Assembly: GCA_050010455.1 (NCBI GenBank)
Contig: JBEKLA010000080.1
Span: 1 to 15,264, forward strand
DNA length: 15,264 nucleotides
Reading direction: 5' to 3'
From: DATJOQ01 sp050010455
GTDB taxonomy: Bacteria; Desulfobacterota; Binatia; Binatales; Binataceae
Shown here: positions 1-7,917 of the stretch, piece by piece
Position numbering within the stretch: position 1 is the stretch's first letter
How the letters are laid out: every line of letters starts with the position of its first letter
The notes under the pieces: model-generated
Database searches by the model: none
What the model saw: the letters and a program-made list of their open reading frames with translations, nothing else
Told to the model about the DNA's origin: nothing
Program-made: the position numbers and the translations under genes

Positions 1-152
1 TACCCACATCGACCCTTGCTCACCCCGCCCAGTCCCCATCGCCATGCAACACATTGTAGTATTACCAATCAATTCTGGCGATCCCTTCGAGTAGCCACTG
101 ACTTTCACCACGGGCTGTTAGGCCGGTTCAGCTCGTCCGCGCCGACATCTAT
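1..152. other. Upstream edge of the ATPase operon, no clear gene
   Basis: I see no convincing gene in the first ~100 bases. All three forward frames are short or end in stops, and the frame of subunit I is closed by a TGA at 99-101. From 102 to 152 the subunit I frame is open and encodes residues that look like the family's first beta strand (ending RADIYVLEARVQRV across the GTG at 153), but no ATG, GTG or TTG lies in it. Any operon promoter would be here or further left; I found no clear -35/-10 pair. Confidence 0.4.
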
Positions 153-2066
153 GTGCTCGAGGCGAGGGTCCAGCGAGTCACCTGGATGCTCGCGCGGCTC
201 GGATTGTTGCATCTAGTGGACGTGCGCGAGACGGTCTCCGGCGCGCAAGCGCTGCCCGAGGCTCCGCCAGTGGAGACGGAGCGGCGCTATGGAGCGCTCC
301 TCGAGCGCAGCAAACTGCTGATGGAGTTGCTCGGTCTCGGTTACGACCCGCTCGGGCTGCAAGTCGAAAGTATCTCCGACAAGGAGTTCGAGAATCTCGA
401 GAAAGAGCTCGCGGCGTTCGAGAAAAGCCTGCCGCCGCTCCACGAACGCGCGCGGCGGCTCATGGAATCGCGGCCGGCGACCAAACGTCACACGCGGGTT
501 TTGCGGATGCTTTCCGAGGCCGCTATTGAGCCGGCGGATCTTCGCAAGTCAGGGCGGCTCGCGGTGCGGGTTGGAATTATTCCCGCGGCGCAAGTCGCGG
601 CGGCTGAACAACAGTTCGCGGCGCTGCCCCATCTGCTTCAGCTTCTTGGCGAGACCGACGATGGGGTTGCGGTTTTGATGGCATATCTCAACGCCGATCG
701 TGAAAAAGTGGGAACGATTCTCCAGAGCGTGCGGTTCGAGGAGGAGCCTGTCGCCGACGGCACCGTCGCGACCGCTCTCGAAGCTGCTTCGAACGAGCAG
801 AACGAGCTCGAGGCGCAGCTCAAGGCCGCGCGCGAGACACTGAGCCGCTCGGCCGAACAGGCGCAGTCCGCACTCTCGCTGATCCGGCGCAAGGCGGAGA
901 TTGCGCTCGGTCTTGCGCTGGCGCGCCGCCATTTCGGCCGGGTCGGTCATATGATCGTTGTTTCCGGCTGGATTCCGAAAGCCAGCATCGCGACAGTGCG
1001 CGAAGAAGTCGCCAAAGCGACCGCCGGAGAAGCGTACGTGGAGATTATCGACCCCGACCAGCTGCGCGAGGTTGCGCAGTCAACCCTGCGGATACCGGTC
1101 CTTTTCAGCAATCCACTTTTCTTCAAACCCTTCGAGCGCTTGACCACCGCCTACAGCGTTCCCCGCTACGGCGAGGTTGAGCCCACCCCCTTTCTAGCCG
1201 TGAGCTTTCTCATAATGTTCGGGGTGATGTTCGGCGACGCTGGGCAGGGCCTTGTGCTTGCCGTCGCGGGCTACGCGATATTCAGGAGTTCGTACCGTTA
1301 TGCTGATCTGGGTGTCCTGCTGATGGAATGTGGAATCGCTTCGATCATATTCGGCTGTCTATACGGAAGCGTCTTCGGACTGGACAATGTTATCCCGGCA
1401 CTATGGTTCAATCCGATGCGCAGCGTGACTCAGGCTATAACCATTGCGCTCGTTTTCGGCGCGATTCTGATCAGCATCGCCATAATTTTGAATGTCATCA
1501 ACAGCATGCGTGCTGGTGAGACTGGCGCTGCCATTTTTGGCGAACGTGGGCTGGTGGGCGCGTTTATGTACTGGGTGTGCCTCGCAATCGGAAGCCGCTT
1601 CATGGTATCCGGCGAGACCGGGCTCGAGGGTTGGGTTCTGGCGCTGCTAATCGGACTTCCTGCCCTAACGATCGTGTTTCATCGGCCGGTAGAGGAAATT
1701 TTCAGACGACGCCGCGGCGGGGCGGTGCCGTGGGGCCGGATGCCGGCGCTCCTGCTCGAATCGCTGGTCGGCCTGGGCGATACTTTCCTCTCCTATCTCA
1801 CCAATACCGTCTCCTTCATCCGGATTGCCGCATTCGCCCTCGCGCACGTCGGACTTTTCGTTGCGTTATTTGCGTTAGTCGAGTCACTTTCACGGCTCGC
1901 CGGAGGCGGAATGTGGTATTGGTTAACGCTGATGGCAGGGAATGTTTTTATAATCGTGCTCGAGGGGTTGATGGCGTCGATTCAGGCTATTCGTCTTGAG
2001 TACTATGAATTGTTCGGAAAGTTCTTCAGAGGCGGTGGAGAGCAGTTCCGGCCGCTGCGAGTCTAA
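153..2066 (+). CDS. atpI: A/V-type ATPase subunit I (a-subunit, membrane stator)
   Basis: This is the membrane stator subunit of an A/V-type rotary ATPase. It provides the two ion half-channels that face the K ring, and its soluble N-terminal arm ties the peripheral stalk to the membrane. Residues 1 to about 340 are soluble, with coiled-coil stretches around 60-110 and 200-240. Residues about 345-620 hold several hydrophobic helices. The family signature MFGDAGQGL is at 359-367. The conserved helix SFIRIAAFALAHVGL carries the essential-type Arg at about 557. The length of 637 aa is usual for the family. The start is a GTG at 153, the only standard start codon available after the stop at 99-101. 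However, the open frame just upstream already looks like family sequence, so roughly ten N-terminal codons may be missed or an atypical start used. It is first in the visible operon, 12 bp before subunit K. The assignment is firm and the start is not. Confidence 0.92.
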   Translation: MLEARVQRVTWMLARLGLLHLVDVRETVSGAQALPEAPPVETERRYGALLERSKLLMELLGLGYDPLGLQVESISDKEFENLEKELAAFEKSLPPLHERARRLMESRPATKRHTRVLRMLSEAAIEPADLRKSGRLAVRVGIIPAAQVAAAEQQFAALPHLLQLLGETDDGVAVLMAYLNADREKVGTILQSVRFEEEPVADGTVATALEAASNEQNELEAQLKAARETLSRSAEQAQSALSLIRRKAEIALGLALARRHFGRVGHMIVVSGWIPKASIATVREEVAKATAGEAYVEIIDPDQLREVAQSTLRIPVLFSNPLFFKPFERLTTAYSVPRYGEVEPTPFLAVSFLIMFGVMFGDAGQGLVLAVAGYAIFRSSYRYADLGVLLMECGIASIIFGCLYGSVFGLDNVIPALWFNPMRSVTQAITIALVFGAILISIAIILNVINSMRAGETGAAIFGERGLVGAFMYWVCLAIGSRFMVSGETGLEGWVLALLIGLPALTIVFHRPVEEIFRRRRGGAVPWGRMPALLLESLVGLGDTFLSYLTNTVSFIRIAAFALAHVGLFVALFALVESLSRLAGGGMWYWLTLMAGNVFIIVLEGLMASIQAIRLEYYELFGKFFRGGGEQFRPLRV

Positions 2067-2068
2067 CG

Positions 2069-2075
2069 AGGAGGA
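2069..2075 (+). promoter_or_regulatory. Strong Shine-Dalgarno site of subunit K
   Basis: AGGAGGA sits three bases before the ATG at 2079, directly after the TAA of subunit I. It is the strongest ribosome-binding site in the operon. That fits the need for many K copies per complex compared with its neighbours, several of which have weak sites or use overlapping starts. Confidence 0.7.
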
Positions 2076-2078
2076 ACA

Positions 2079-2420
2079 ATGCGTCGGGTCCAAACCTGGG
2101 TGAAGCTGGGAGGCGCTGCGCTGTTCGCAGTTGCGGCGACAATGATGGTCCCGCTGGTTCTGTTCGCGCAGCACACAGCCGAACGCGCCAGCACCGCGTC
2201 GCCCGAAGTCATGAAATGGGCGTTTATCACAGCCGCCATGTCGGTCGGAATCAGTACCGCGTCGGGCGGAATCGCGATCGGGATGGTGGGGTCGGCGGCG
2301 ATGGCGGTAGTTGGCGAGCGGCCCGAAGTGGCTCCACGTGCGCTTATCTTTGTAGGCTTGGCGGAAGGAATCGCGATCTACGGCCTGATTGTTTCGGTGA
2401 TGATACTGGGCAAGATCTGA
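2079..2420 (+). CDS. atpK: A/V-type ATPase subunit K (c-ring proteolipid)
   Basis: This is the proteolipid that forms the rotating membrane ring and carries the transported ion. The 113-aa protein has an N-terminal hydrophobic segment (about 9-30, ending in LFAQ) that looks like a cleavable leader or extra helix. It is followed by one two-helix hairpin: a Gly/Ala/Ser-rich helix at about 48-78 with GISTASGGIAIGMVGSA, a polar loop GERPEVAPRA, and a second helix at about 88-112. The ion-binding carboxylate is Glu96 in GLAEGIAIYG. It is therefore the short two-helix type with a leader, not the 4-helix duplicated type of enterococcal NtpK. I see no Gln in the ion-site part of the first helix, which leans towards H+ over Na+, but this is an inference. 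It lies between I and F with a strong ribosome-binding site. Confidence 0.93.
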   Translation: MRRVQTWVKLGGAALFAVAATMMVPLVLFAQHTAERASTASPEVMKWAFITAAMSVGISTASGGIAIGMVGSAAMAVVGERPEVAPRALIFVGLAEGIAIYGLIVSVMILGKI

Positions 2421-2421
2421 A

Positions 2422-2721
2422 ATGATTCCGTTGGTACTCGGCGAAGAGGAAATCGTGCTGGGCTTTCGTTTGATCGGTGTGAAAGGAGTCACGCCAGCGG
2501 ATCCCGATGCGGCCCTTCGCGAATTGGAAAGTGCGCTCGCGGCCAAAGAACCGCCGCTTCTCCTCGTCACCGAGCGGGTGGCGCAGTGGATAAGACCGCA
2601 AATCCGAAGCGCGATACTCGCGGGCGCGATGATCCAGGTCATACCTGGGCTTGGCGAACCAATCGAACGGCGTGTCGACGAAGAGGCGCTGCTACTCTCG
2701 GCGCTGGGAGTGAAGCTGTGA
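2422..2721 (+). CDS. atpF: A/V-type ATPase subunit F (central shaft)
   Basis: This is the small central-stalk subunit that binds subunit D and modulates coupling. At 99 aa it has the usual family size. The N-terminus carries the family pattern GEEEIVLGFRLIGVKGV at about residues 7-23, followed by a Rossmann-like alternation with LLLVTERVAQWI at about 46-57 and MIQVIPGLGEP at about 69-79. The ATG begins one base after the subunit K stop, so translation is probably coupled. Subunit E starts six bases downstream. In Thermus- and Enterococcus-type operons F follows E and C. Here it comes straight after K, so the gene order is rearranged. Confidence 0.88.
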   Translation: MIPLVLGEEEIVLGFRLIGVKGVTPADPDAALRELESALAAKEPPLLLVTERVAQWIRPQIRSAILAGAMIQVIPGLGEPIERRVDEEALLLSALGVKL

Positions 2722-2727
2722 AGTCCG

Positions 2728-3375
2728 ATGGCTGATGCTGCTGCAGTGGGCGATAGTGCCGACGTCCTCGCCAGGGCAATCGTCGCCCAGGCTAAGGAGG
2801 ATGCGGAAAAAATTCGTCAGGCGGCGCAGGCGGAGGCCGACCAAATAATCGCAGAGGCGCAAGGCCGCGCCGTCGAGCGCCACGCCGCCGAAGGTCGTGA
2901 ACAGACGGATCGCATCCGCAAGGAAATGGTCACCGAACTTGCGCTCGCACGCTTCGAGGCAAGGCGTCGTCTGCTTGCCGCCCGGGAAGAGCTTATCGAA
3001 CAGACCTTCGCGGAGCTTCCGAAGGCGCTCGATGCACTCAAACAGGTTCCTTCCTACGTGCAGGTGCTCGCCCAACTGGTGTGCGAGGCAATCGATGCGC
3101 TCGAAGGCGACCGCTTCGTCGTCATGGTAGCCCCCGAGGATATGACCGTCGCTGAGCAAGCGCTGCGCGAGAGCGAAGCGACGAGGGGCGAAGCAAGAAA
3201 GATCGATATCGAAGCCGATTCCGGTATGCGCGGCGGGTGTATGGTCTGGCAGGCGGACCGCCGCGCCTATTACGACAATAGTTTCGCGTCGATAGTTGGG
3301 CGTGAAAAGCCGCGCCTGAGACCGCTGGTCGCGCAATGGCTTTGGGGAACTGAGGAATCGTGGGAAGTGAGCTGA
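2728..3375 (+). CDS. atpE: A/V-type ATPase subunit E (peripheral stalk)
   Basis: This is a peripheral-stalk subunit that holds the A3B3 head against rotation. The 215-aa protein has a long charged N-terminal coiled coil at about 10-100, rich in Ala, Glu, Arg and Gln (for example AKEDAEKIRQAAQAEADQII). A globular C-terminal domain follows at about 105-205, with FVVMVAPEDM and a late GGCMVWQADRRAYYDNSF motif typical of the family's last beta strands. In known complexes E pairs with a small coiled-coil subunit G (H); no such gene is visible here. It begins six bases after F without a clear ribosome-binding site. Its last 16 bases overlap the start of subunit A in another frame, which suggests coupled translation. 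Confidence 0.88.
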   Translation: MADAAAVGDSADVLARAIVAQAKEDAEKIRQAAQAEADQIIAEAQGRAVERHAAEGREQTDRIRKEMVTELALARFEARRRLLAAREELIEQTFAELPKALDALKQVPSYVQVLAQLVCEAIDALEGDRFVVMVAPEDMTVAEQALRESEATRGEARKIDIEADSGMRGGCMVWQADRRAYYDNSFASIVGREKPRLRPLVAQWLWGTEESWEVS

Positions 3376-5183
3376 GCGCGGCGCCGAGCAGCCGGGACGA
3401 GAAACGGCGAAAGCCCGTGGGGCGGATCGTGTGGGTGAGCGGCCCGGTGGTCAAGGCCGAGATCGATCACGCGGTCTTCATGTCCGAGCAGATAGAAGTT
3501 GGCGACGACCGCTTGGTGAGCGAGGTGATCGGCATCTCGGGGCAGCAGGCGCTGCTGCAGGTCTACGAGGATACTGACGGACTCAGCCCCGGACGACCTG
3601 TGTTTGCAACCGGTCTTCCAATGTTCGTGACGCTAGGGCCCGGCCTGCTCGGCAGCGTCTTCGACGGGATTCAGCGACCGCTCCGTGTGCTCGAGCAGGC
3701 CGGTCCGTACATTTCGCGCGGGGCCAGGGCGACGCCGCTGAATGTGGAAAAGCGATGGCACTTCGTGCCGCGCAAGCGCGTCGGTGAAAAGGCCGCGGCT
3801 GGCGAGGTGCTGGGAGTTGTCCAGGAAACCTCCGTCATCGAGCATCGCGTGCTGGTACCGCGGGAGGTCGCCGGCCGGCTCACGAGCGTTATGGCTGAGG
3901 GCGATTACACGGTGACGGACGTCATAGCCGTGGTTCGCCCGGACGACGGCAACAGTGAGGCTCCTCTTACGATGGCGCAGCGATGGCCGGTCAAGCGTCC
4001 GCGCCCGTATCGGCATCATCTGAGCCCGCAGGCGCCACTGATCACCGGCCAGCGTATCTTTGATCTCTTTTTTCCGTTGGCGAAGGGAGGAACCGCGGCG
4101 ATTCCCGGGGGCTTCGGCACCGGCAAAACCGTCATGCAGCATCAGCTCTCCAAGTGGGCGTTAGCGGATATCGTCGTGTTTGTGGGATGCGGTGAGCGCG
4201 GAAATGAAATGGCCGAGGTGCTGCTCCTATTTCCGGAACTTGTGAATCCCCGCACCGGGCGCTCGGTGATGGAGAACACTGTCCTGATCGGCAATACATC
4301 AAATATGCCGGTGGCCGCGCGTGAGGCCAGCATTTACACGGGAATCACGATTGCCGAGTATTACCGCGACATGGGTTACGACGTGGCCTTGATAGCCGAT
4401 TCGACGTCGCGATGGGCCGAAGCGTTGAGGGAGGTCTCCGCGCGACTGGAGGAAATGCCCGCGGAGGAGGGCTTCCCGGCCTATCTAGCGGCGCGTTTGG
4501 CTCAGTTCTATGAACGCGCCGGATGCGTTGAGACGCTCGGCGGCGCAACAGGATCGGTTACCGTGATAGGCGCGGTTTCGCCCGCCGGCGGCGATTTCTC
4601 CGAGCCGGTTACGCAACATACCCAGCGCTTCACGCGATGTTTTTGGGCGCTCGACAAAGATCTCGCGGCCGCGCGCTACTTCCCAGCCATAAACTACCTC
4701 GAAAGCTACAGCGGCTACCTGGACGAAGTCGGCGAATGGTGGCATCGGGAGTACGATGGCGCCTGGCGGCGTTTACGCGACGAGGCGATGCGCTTGCTGC
4801 AGGAGGACAGTCGTCTCCAGCGTATCGTGAGACTCATCGGCGAGGACGCGCTTCCCGACGAGCAACGCCTGATAATCGAAGCGGCGCGCCTGCTCCAGGA
4901 GGCTTGCCTTCAGCAGAACGCGAACGACCCGGTGGATACGTTCTGCCGGCCGGAAAAGCAGCTCGCAATGCTCAAGGCCGTGCTTCATTTCGTCGAGCGC
5001 GCCAAGGAAGTGATCCGAAAGGGCGCTCCGATCCATCGGGTGCGCGAGCTGCCGGTGCGCGAAGAGATCGTGCGCGCCAAGGAGAAGATTCCCAACGACG
5101 AGCCCGACCGCTTCAAGGAACTGACGCGCAAGATCGATCTCGAGATGGACGCGCTCTATCAGGATTTCCGGAGACTCAAATGA
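3360..5183 (+). CDS. atpA: A/V-type ATPase catalytic subunit A
   Basis: This is the catalytic subunit that hydrolyses or makes ATP in the A3B3 head. The 607-aa protein has an N-terminal beta barrel (about 20-85) and the extra non-homologous region that marks A subunits (about 110-200). The nucleotide-binding core carries Walker A GGFGTGKT at 250-257 with Lys256, the catalytic loop GER with Glu279, and Walker B VALIAD ending in Asp347, followed by STSRWAEALRE. A helical C-terminal domain follows. Typical archaeal and Thermus A subunits read GPFG(S/A)GKT, so GGFGTGKT is a small variation that keeps all key residues. I chose the GTG at 3360 because a GAGGA motif lies just before it; this gives a 16-bp overlap with E. 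The stop codon overlaps the start of B as ATGA. Confidence 0.97.
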   Translation: MGSELSAAPSSRDEKRRKPVGRIVWVSGPVVKAEIDHAVFMSEQIEVGDDRLVSEVIGISGQQALLQVYEDTDGLSPGRPVFATGLPMFVTLGPGLLGSVFDGIQRPLRVLEQAGPYISRGARATPLNVEKRWHFVPRKRVGEKAAAGEVLGVVQETSVIEHRVLVPREVAGRLTSVMAEGDYTVTDVIAVVRPDDGNSEAPLTMAQRWPVKRPRPYRHHLSPQAPLITGQRIFDLFFPLAKGGTAAIPGGFGTGKTVMQHQLSKWALADIVVFVGCGERGNEMAEVLLLFPELVNPRTGRSVMENTVLIGNTSNMPVAAREASIYTGITIAEYYRDMGYDVALIADSTSRWAEALREVSARLEEMPAEEGFPAYLAARLAQFYERAGCVETLGGATGSVTVIGAVSPAGGDFSEPVTQHTQRFTRCFWALDKDLAAARYFPAINYLESYSGYLDEVGEWWHREYDGAWRRLRDEAMRLLQEDSRLQRIVRLIGEDALPDEQRLIIEAARLLQEACLQQNANDPVDTFCRPEKQLAMLKAVLHFVERAKEVIRKGAPIHRVRELPVREEIVRAKEKIPNDEPDRFKELTRKIDLEMDALYQDFRRLK

Positions 5184-6556
5184 GGCGGGAGAGCGGGAGG
5201 TTTAGAGTCGGCCTAAAGAGCGTGTCGGGCGCGCTGGTTTTCGTGGAAGGCGCACACGGAATTTCCTACGGCGAGACGGTCGAGGTGATCGGGGCGGACT
5301 CGCGCGTGCGCACCGGAAGGATTCTGGTCGCAAGCCGGGAAACGTTGGTCGTCGAGGTCTATGAAAGCACCGAGGGCCTGTCGACTTCCGATACCCGGGT
5401 GCGATTTCTTGGCCATGGACTCGAAGTCCCGGTTGCGAAAGAGATGCTCGGCCGCACGTTCGACACTTTTGGACGAGCGCTGGACGGCGGCCCCGAACCG
5501 GTCGCCCGCGAATGGCGCAACGTGAACGGTGCCGCGATCAATCCTGCCGCGCGCGCGTACCCGCGCGACTTCCTGCAAACCGGCATCTCTGCCATCGATG
5601 GGATGAACACGTTGGTGCGCGGTCAGAAATTACCGATCTTGTCGGCCAGCGGACTGCCGCACAACCAGCTTGCCGCGCAGATCGTCCGTCAGGCCGAGGT
5701 GCCGCATGAGAGCGGCGGCTTCGCGGTCATCTTCGCAATCGTGGGCACGAGTCGCGACGTTGCCGACATGTTTCGCCGCAGCGGAGAAAGCCGCGCGTTG
5801 GGCAGGGTTGCGATGTTTGTTAATTTCGCCGACGATCCGGCCATCGAGCGGCTCATCACGCCACGCACCGCGCTTACGCTGGCCGAGTACCTCGCGTTCG
5901 ACTGCGGGATGCACGTGCTGGTCGTGATCACCGACATGACGCAGTATTGCGAAGCGCTGCGCGAGGTCGCCTCGGCCAAGGGCGAAGCGCCCAGCCGCAA
6001 GGGATTCCCCGGCTACCTCTACAGCGATCTTGCCTCGCTCTACGAGCGCGCGGGCAGAATCCGCGGGCGCGAGGGCTCGATTACGCAGGTGCCAATCCTG
6101 ACGATGCCCAACGACGACATTACCCATCCGATTCCCGACGTGACCGGCTACATCACCGAAGGGCAGATGGTGCTCGAGCGGGAACTCGACCGAAAGGGCA
6201 TCTACCCGCCAATCAACGTGTTGCCTTCGCTATCGCGCCTGATGGGCGACGGTATCGGGGCCGGGTGCACCCGCGACGACCATGCCCATCTCGCCAATCA
6301 GCTTTACAGCGCATACGCGTACACACGAAGAATCCGCATGCTCGCGGCGATAATCGGCGAGGAGGAACTCTCGGGGCGAGACAAGATGTATCTGGAGTTC
6401 GGGCGCCGCTTTGAGGAGGATTTCATCCGGCAGGGGCCGTATGAAAACCGTCCGATCGAACAGACGCTCGACCGCGGGTGGGAGATGCTGAAGCTTATCC
6501 CCGCGGCAGACCTGACTCGCGTGAGCGAACAGGAAATCGCCGCGCATCTGAAGTGA
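5180..6556 (+). CDS. atpB: A/V-type ATPase regulatory subunit B
   Basis: This is the non-catalytic nucleotide-binding-fold subunit that alternates with A in the head. It is 458 aa from the ATG at 5180, the usual size. The N-terminal barrel begins at VGLKSVSGALVFVE. The degenerate P-loop SASGLPHNQLAAQI lies at about 155-168 and lacks the GxxxxGKT lysine, as expected for B. The signature PNDDITHPIPDVTGYITE and the helical C-terminus are intact. The same frame is open for another 181 codons upstream, to 4637, but that stretch lies inside the well-supported A gene and has the Arg-rich composition of an out-of-frame read in GC-rich DNA. The ATGA overlap with A makes 5180 the clear start. Confidence 0.97.
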   Translation: MRRESGRFRVGLKSVSGALVFVEGAHGISYGETVEVIGADSRVRTGRILVASRETLVVEVYESTEGLSTSDTRVRFLGHGLEVPVAKEMLGRTFDTFGRALDGGPEPVAREWRNVNGAAINPAARAYPRDFLQTGISAIDGMNTLVRGQKLPILSASGLPHNQLAAQIVRQAEVPHESGGFAVIFAIVGTSRDVADMFRRSGESRALGRVAMFVNFADDPAIERLITPRTALTLAEYLAFDCGMHVLVVITDMTQYCEALREVASAKGEAPSRKGFPGYLYSDLASLYERAGRIRGREGSITQVPILTMPNDDITHPIPDVTGYITEGQMVLERELDRKGIYPPINVLPSLSRLMGDGIGAGCTRDDHAHLANQLYSAYAYTRRIRMLAAIIGEEELSGRDKMYLEFGRRFEEDFIRQGPYENRPIEQTLDRGWEMLKLIPAADLTRVSEQEIAAHLK

Positions 6557-6563
6557 CTAGTCA

Positions 6564-7190
6564 ATGGCTCGCCTCGCGCTGCCAACCACCAAGGCCAACC
6601 TGCTCCAGCTCAAAGGAGACCTGGTCGTTGCTCGGGAAGGACGGCAGATCCTTGACGAGAAGCGCGAGATAATCCTGCGCGAGATGTTCAGTCATCTCGA
6701 GGATCTCAGGCGCTCGCGCGCCGACGCGGGAGCGGCGCTCAACGCCGCTTACTCGGAATTGGCAGCAGCATGCGTCGCGCTCGGGCGCGAGCAGGTCGCG
6801 CGCGCCGCACTGGCCGCGCCGCCGCCGGCCGAGATTACGATGGAGGAGCGAAGCCTGTTCGGGATTGTGCTGCCGCTGTTGAGTTGGGAGGCTACTAAAG
6901 CGCCTCCGCCGTGGGGATTACTTGACACGTCGATCGAACTGGACCTCGCAAGGGAAAGGTTTCTTGCCGCGATGGACCGGCTGGTCGAGCAGGCGGAACT
7001 CGATATCGCGTTTCGGCGGCTTGCGGCCGAATTGCGCAAGACCCAGAAGCGCGTCAATGCGCTTCAGAATCTGCTCATCCCGCAGTACCAGGAGACCGTC
7101 AAATACATGGAGAGCGGGCTCGAAGAACGCGAGCGCGAAGCGCTTTTCCAGCTCAAGCGCGTGCATGCGCGCAGGGAGAGTGCCGAATGA
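6564..7190 (+). CDS. atpD: A/V-type ATPase subunit D (central shaft)
   Basis: This is the rotor shaft that transmits rotation between the K ring and the A3B3 head, equivalent to gamma in F-type enzymes. The 208-aa protein begins with the family motif PTTKANLLQLKGDLVVAREG and is dominated by two long helices (about 8-75 and 125-200) that would form the antiparallel coiled coil. The C-terminal helix contains RKTQKRVNALQNLLIPQY, the conserved KTxxRVNAL core. It begins seven bases after B without an obvious ribosome-binding site and ends in an ATGA overlap with the universal stress gene. Confidence 0.95.
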   Translation: MARLALPTTKANLLQLKGDLVVAREGRQILDEKREIILREMFSHLEDLRRSRADAGAALNAAYSELAAACVALGREQVARAALAAPPPAEITMEERSLFGIVLPLLSWEATKAPPPWGLLDTSIELDLARERFLAAMDRLVEQAELDIAFRRLAAELRKTQKRVNALQNLLIPQYQETVKYMESGLEEREREALFQLKRVHARRESAE

Positions 7191-7624
7191 AGTATGCCTT
7201 CCACAAGATAATGGTTGCGACGGACGGCTCGGAACCCTCGATTCGGGCGGCAGTGATGGCGATCGAGCTCGCGCACAACTTTGGCGCGGAGCTGCTCGCG
7301 GTCCACGTCGTGGACGAGGAACTGCTGCGCGAGTTCTGCCGCTCGCTGGGCAAGGACGAAAAGCAGGCGCGGGAGGCGCTCACGGCCGACGCTGAAAAGC
7401 ATCTTCATGAAATCCGCAACCTCGCCAAGAATGAAGTGAAAACCACCACGGTGGTCGAGTACGGGACGCCCCATGAGGCCCTACTCAGGGTCGCACAGCG
7501 GGAGAAGGTCAATCTGATCGTGATGGGCAAGGTTGGCAGGCGAGGTCCGCGCCGGGTCCTGACCGGCAGCGTAACCCAGCGCGTGATCGACCTTGCCGAA
7601 ATTCCCGTCCTGGTCGTGAAGTGA
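7187..7624 (+). CDS. Universal stress protein family (UspA-like), ATP-binding type
   Basis: This is a cytoplasmic Usp-fold protein of 145 aa. The N-terminal strand KIMVATDGSEPS holds the conserved Asp that contacts adenine. The C-terminal motif MGKVGRRG then LTGSV fits the G-2X-G-9X-G(S/T) ATP-binding pattern exactly (Gly114, Gly117, Gly127, Ser128), so it should be of the nucleotide-binding kind. Its ATG overlaps the TGA of subunit D as ATGA, which puts it in the ATPase transcript and probably under translational coupling. Usp proteins are often stress sensors. A link to the cell's ATP state or control of the ATPase is an inference from position only. Confidence 0.93.
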   Translation: MKYAFHKIMVATDGSEPSIRAAVMAIELAHNFGAELLAVHVVDEELLREFCRSLGKDEKQAREALTADAEKHLHEIRNLAKNEVKTTTVVEYGTPHEALLRVAQREKVNLIVMGKVGRRGPRRVLTGSVTQRVIDLAEIPVLVVK

Positions 7625-7917
7625 TGTTTCCACCAACGTCCGTCGCCTAAGTGACGCGTCAATGGAAACCGGTACGATTGCGGAGAGCGCCCGGTAGACG
7701 AGCATCGCGCGGCTTGCGCGCTAGGGCCGCGCCGGAAGGAAAAACATTGTGGCGCGCCATCTGAAGCCTGATTGAAACCTTGCCGAGGGTGGCCGTTTGA
7801 TCTATAAGGCGAGTCGGAATCGAAGAGTCAATTTATACACCAGCACTCTTTTTTTGGGCCTTTGGGCCGCAACTTGATCGCGTAATCCTCTAAGAACGCA
7901 ACCGGTAGATAGTCACT
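7625..7917. other. Spacer between the ATPase operon and the ABC1 gene
   Basis: This 293-bp stretch has no ORF of note. A GC-only inverted repeat (GCGCGGC at 7707-7713, GCCGCGC at 7726-7732, 12-base loop) lies about 85 bp after the Usp stop. It has no T tract after it, so it is at best a weak terminator. A T-rich run and the repeat GGGCCTTTGGGCC follow near 7850-7868. The AT-richer part (7797-7840, with TTGATC and TTTATA) might carry a promoter for the next gene, but the spacing of these boxes is not standard. Confidence 0.35.

Noticed and set aside
1923..2642. 239-codon minus-strand frame across subunits I, K and F.
   Set aside because: It is antisense to three confident genes, has no recognisable motif, and reads as low-complexity Arg/Ser/His-rich sequence.
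2692..3336. 214-codon minus-strand frame opposite subunit E.
   Set aside because: Subunit E is clearly coding on the plus strand; the antisense frame reflects GC-rich codon bias.
4637..5179. Open frame that would extend subunit B by 181 codons at its N-terminus.
   Set aside because: It lies wholly inside the well-supported subunit A gene, has Arg/Gly-rich shadow-frame composition, and subunit B has its normal length from the ATG at 5180.
7850..7870. T run and GGGCCTTTGGGCC taken as a terminator.
   Set aside because: The T run comes before the repeat on the plus strand, the possible stem is only four base pairs, and the minus strand has no T tract.
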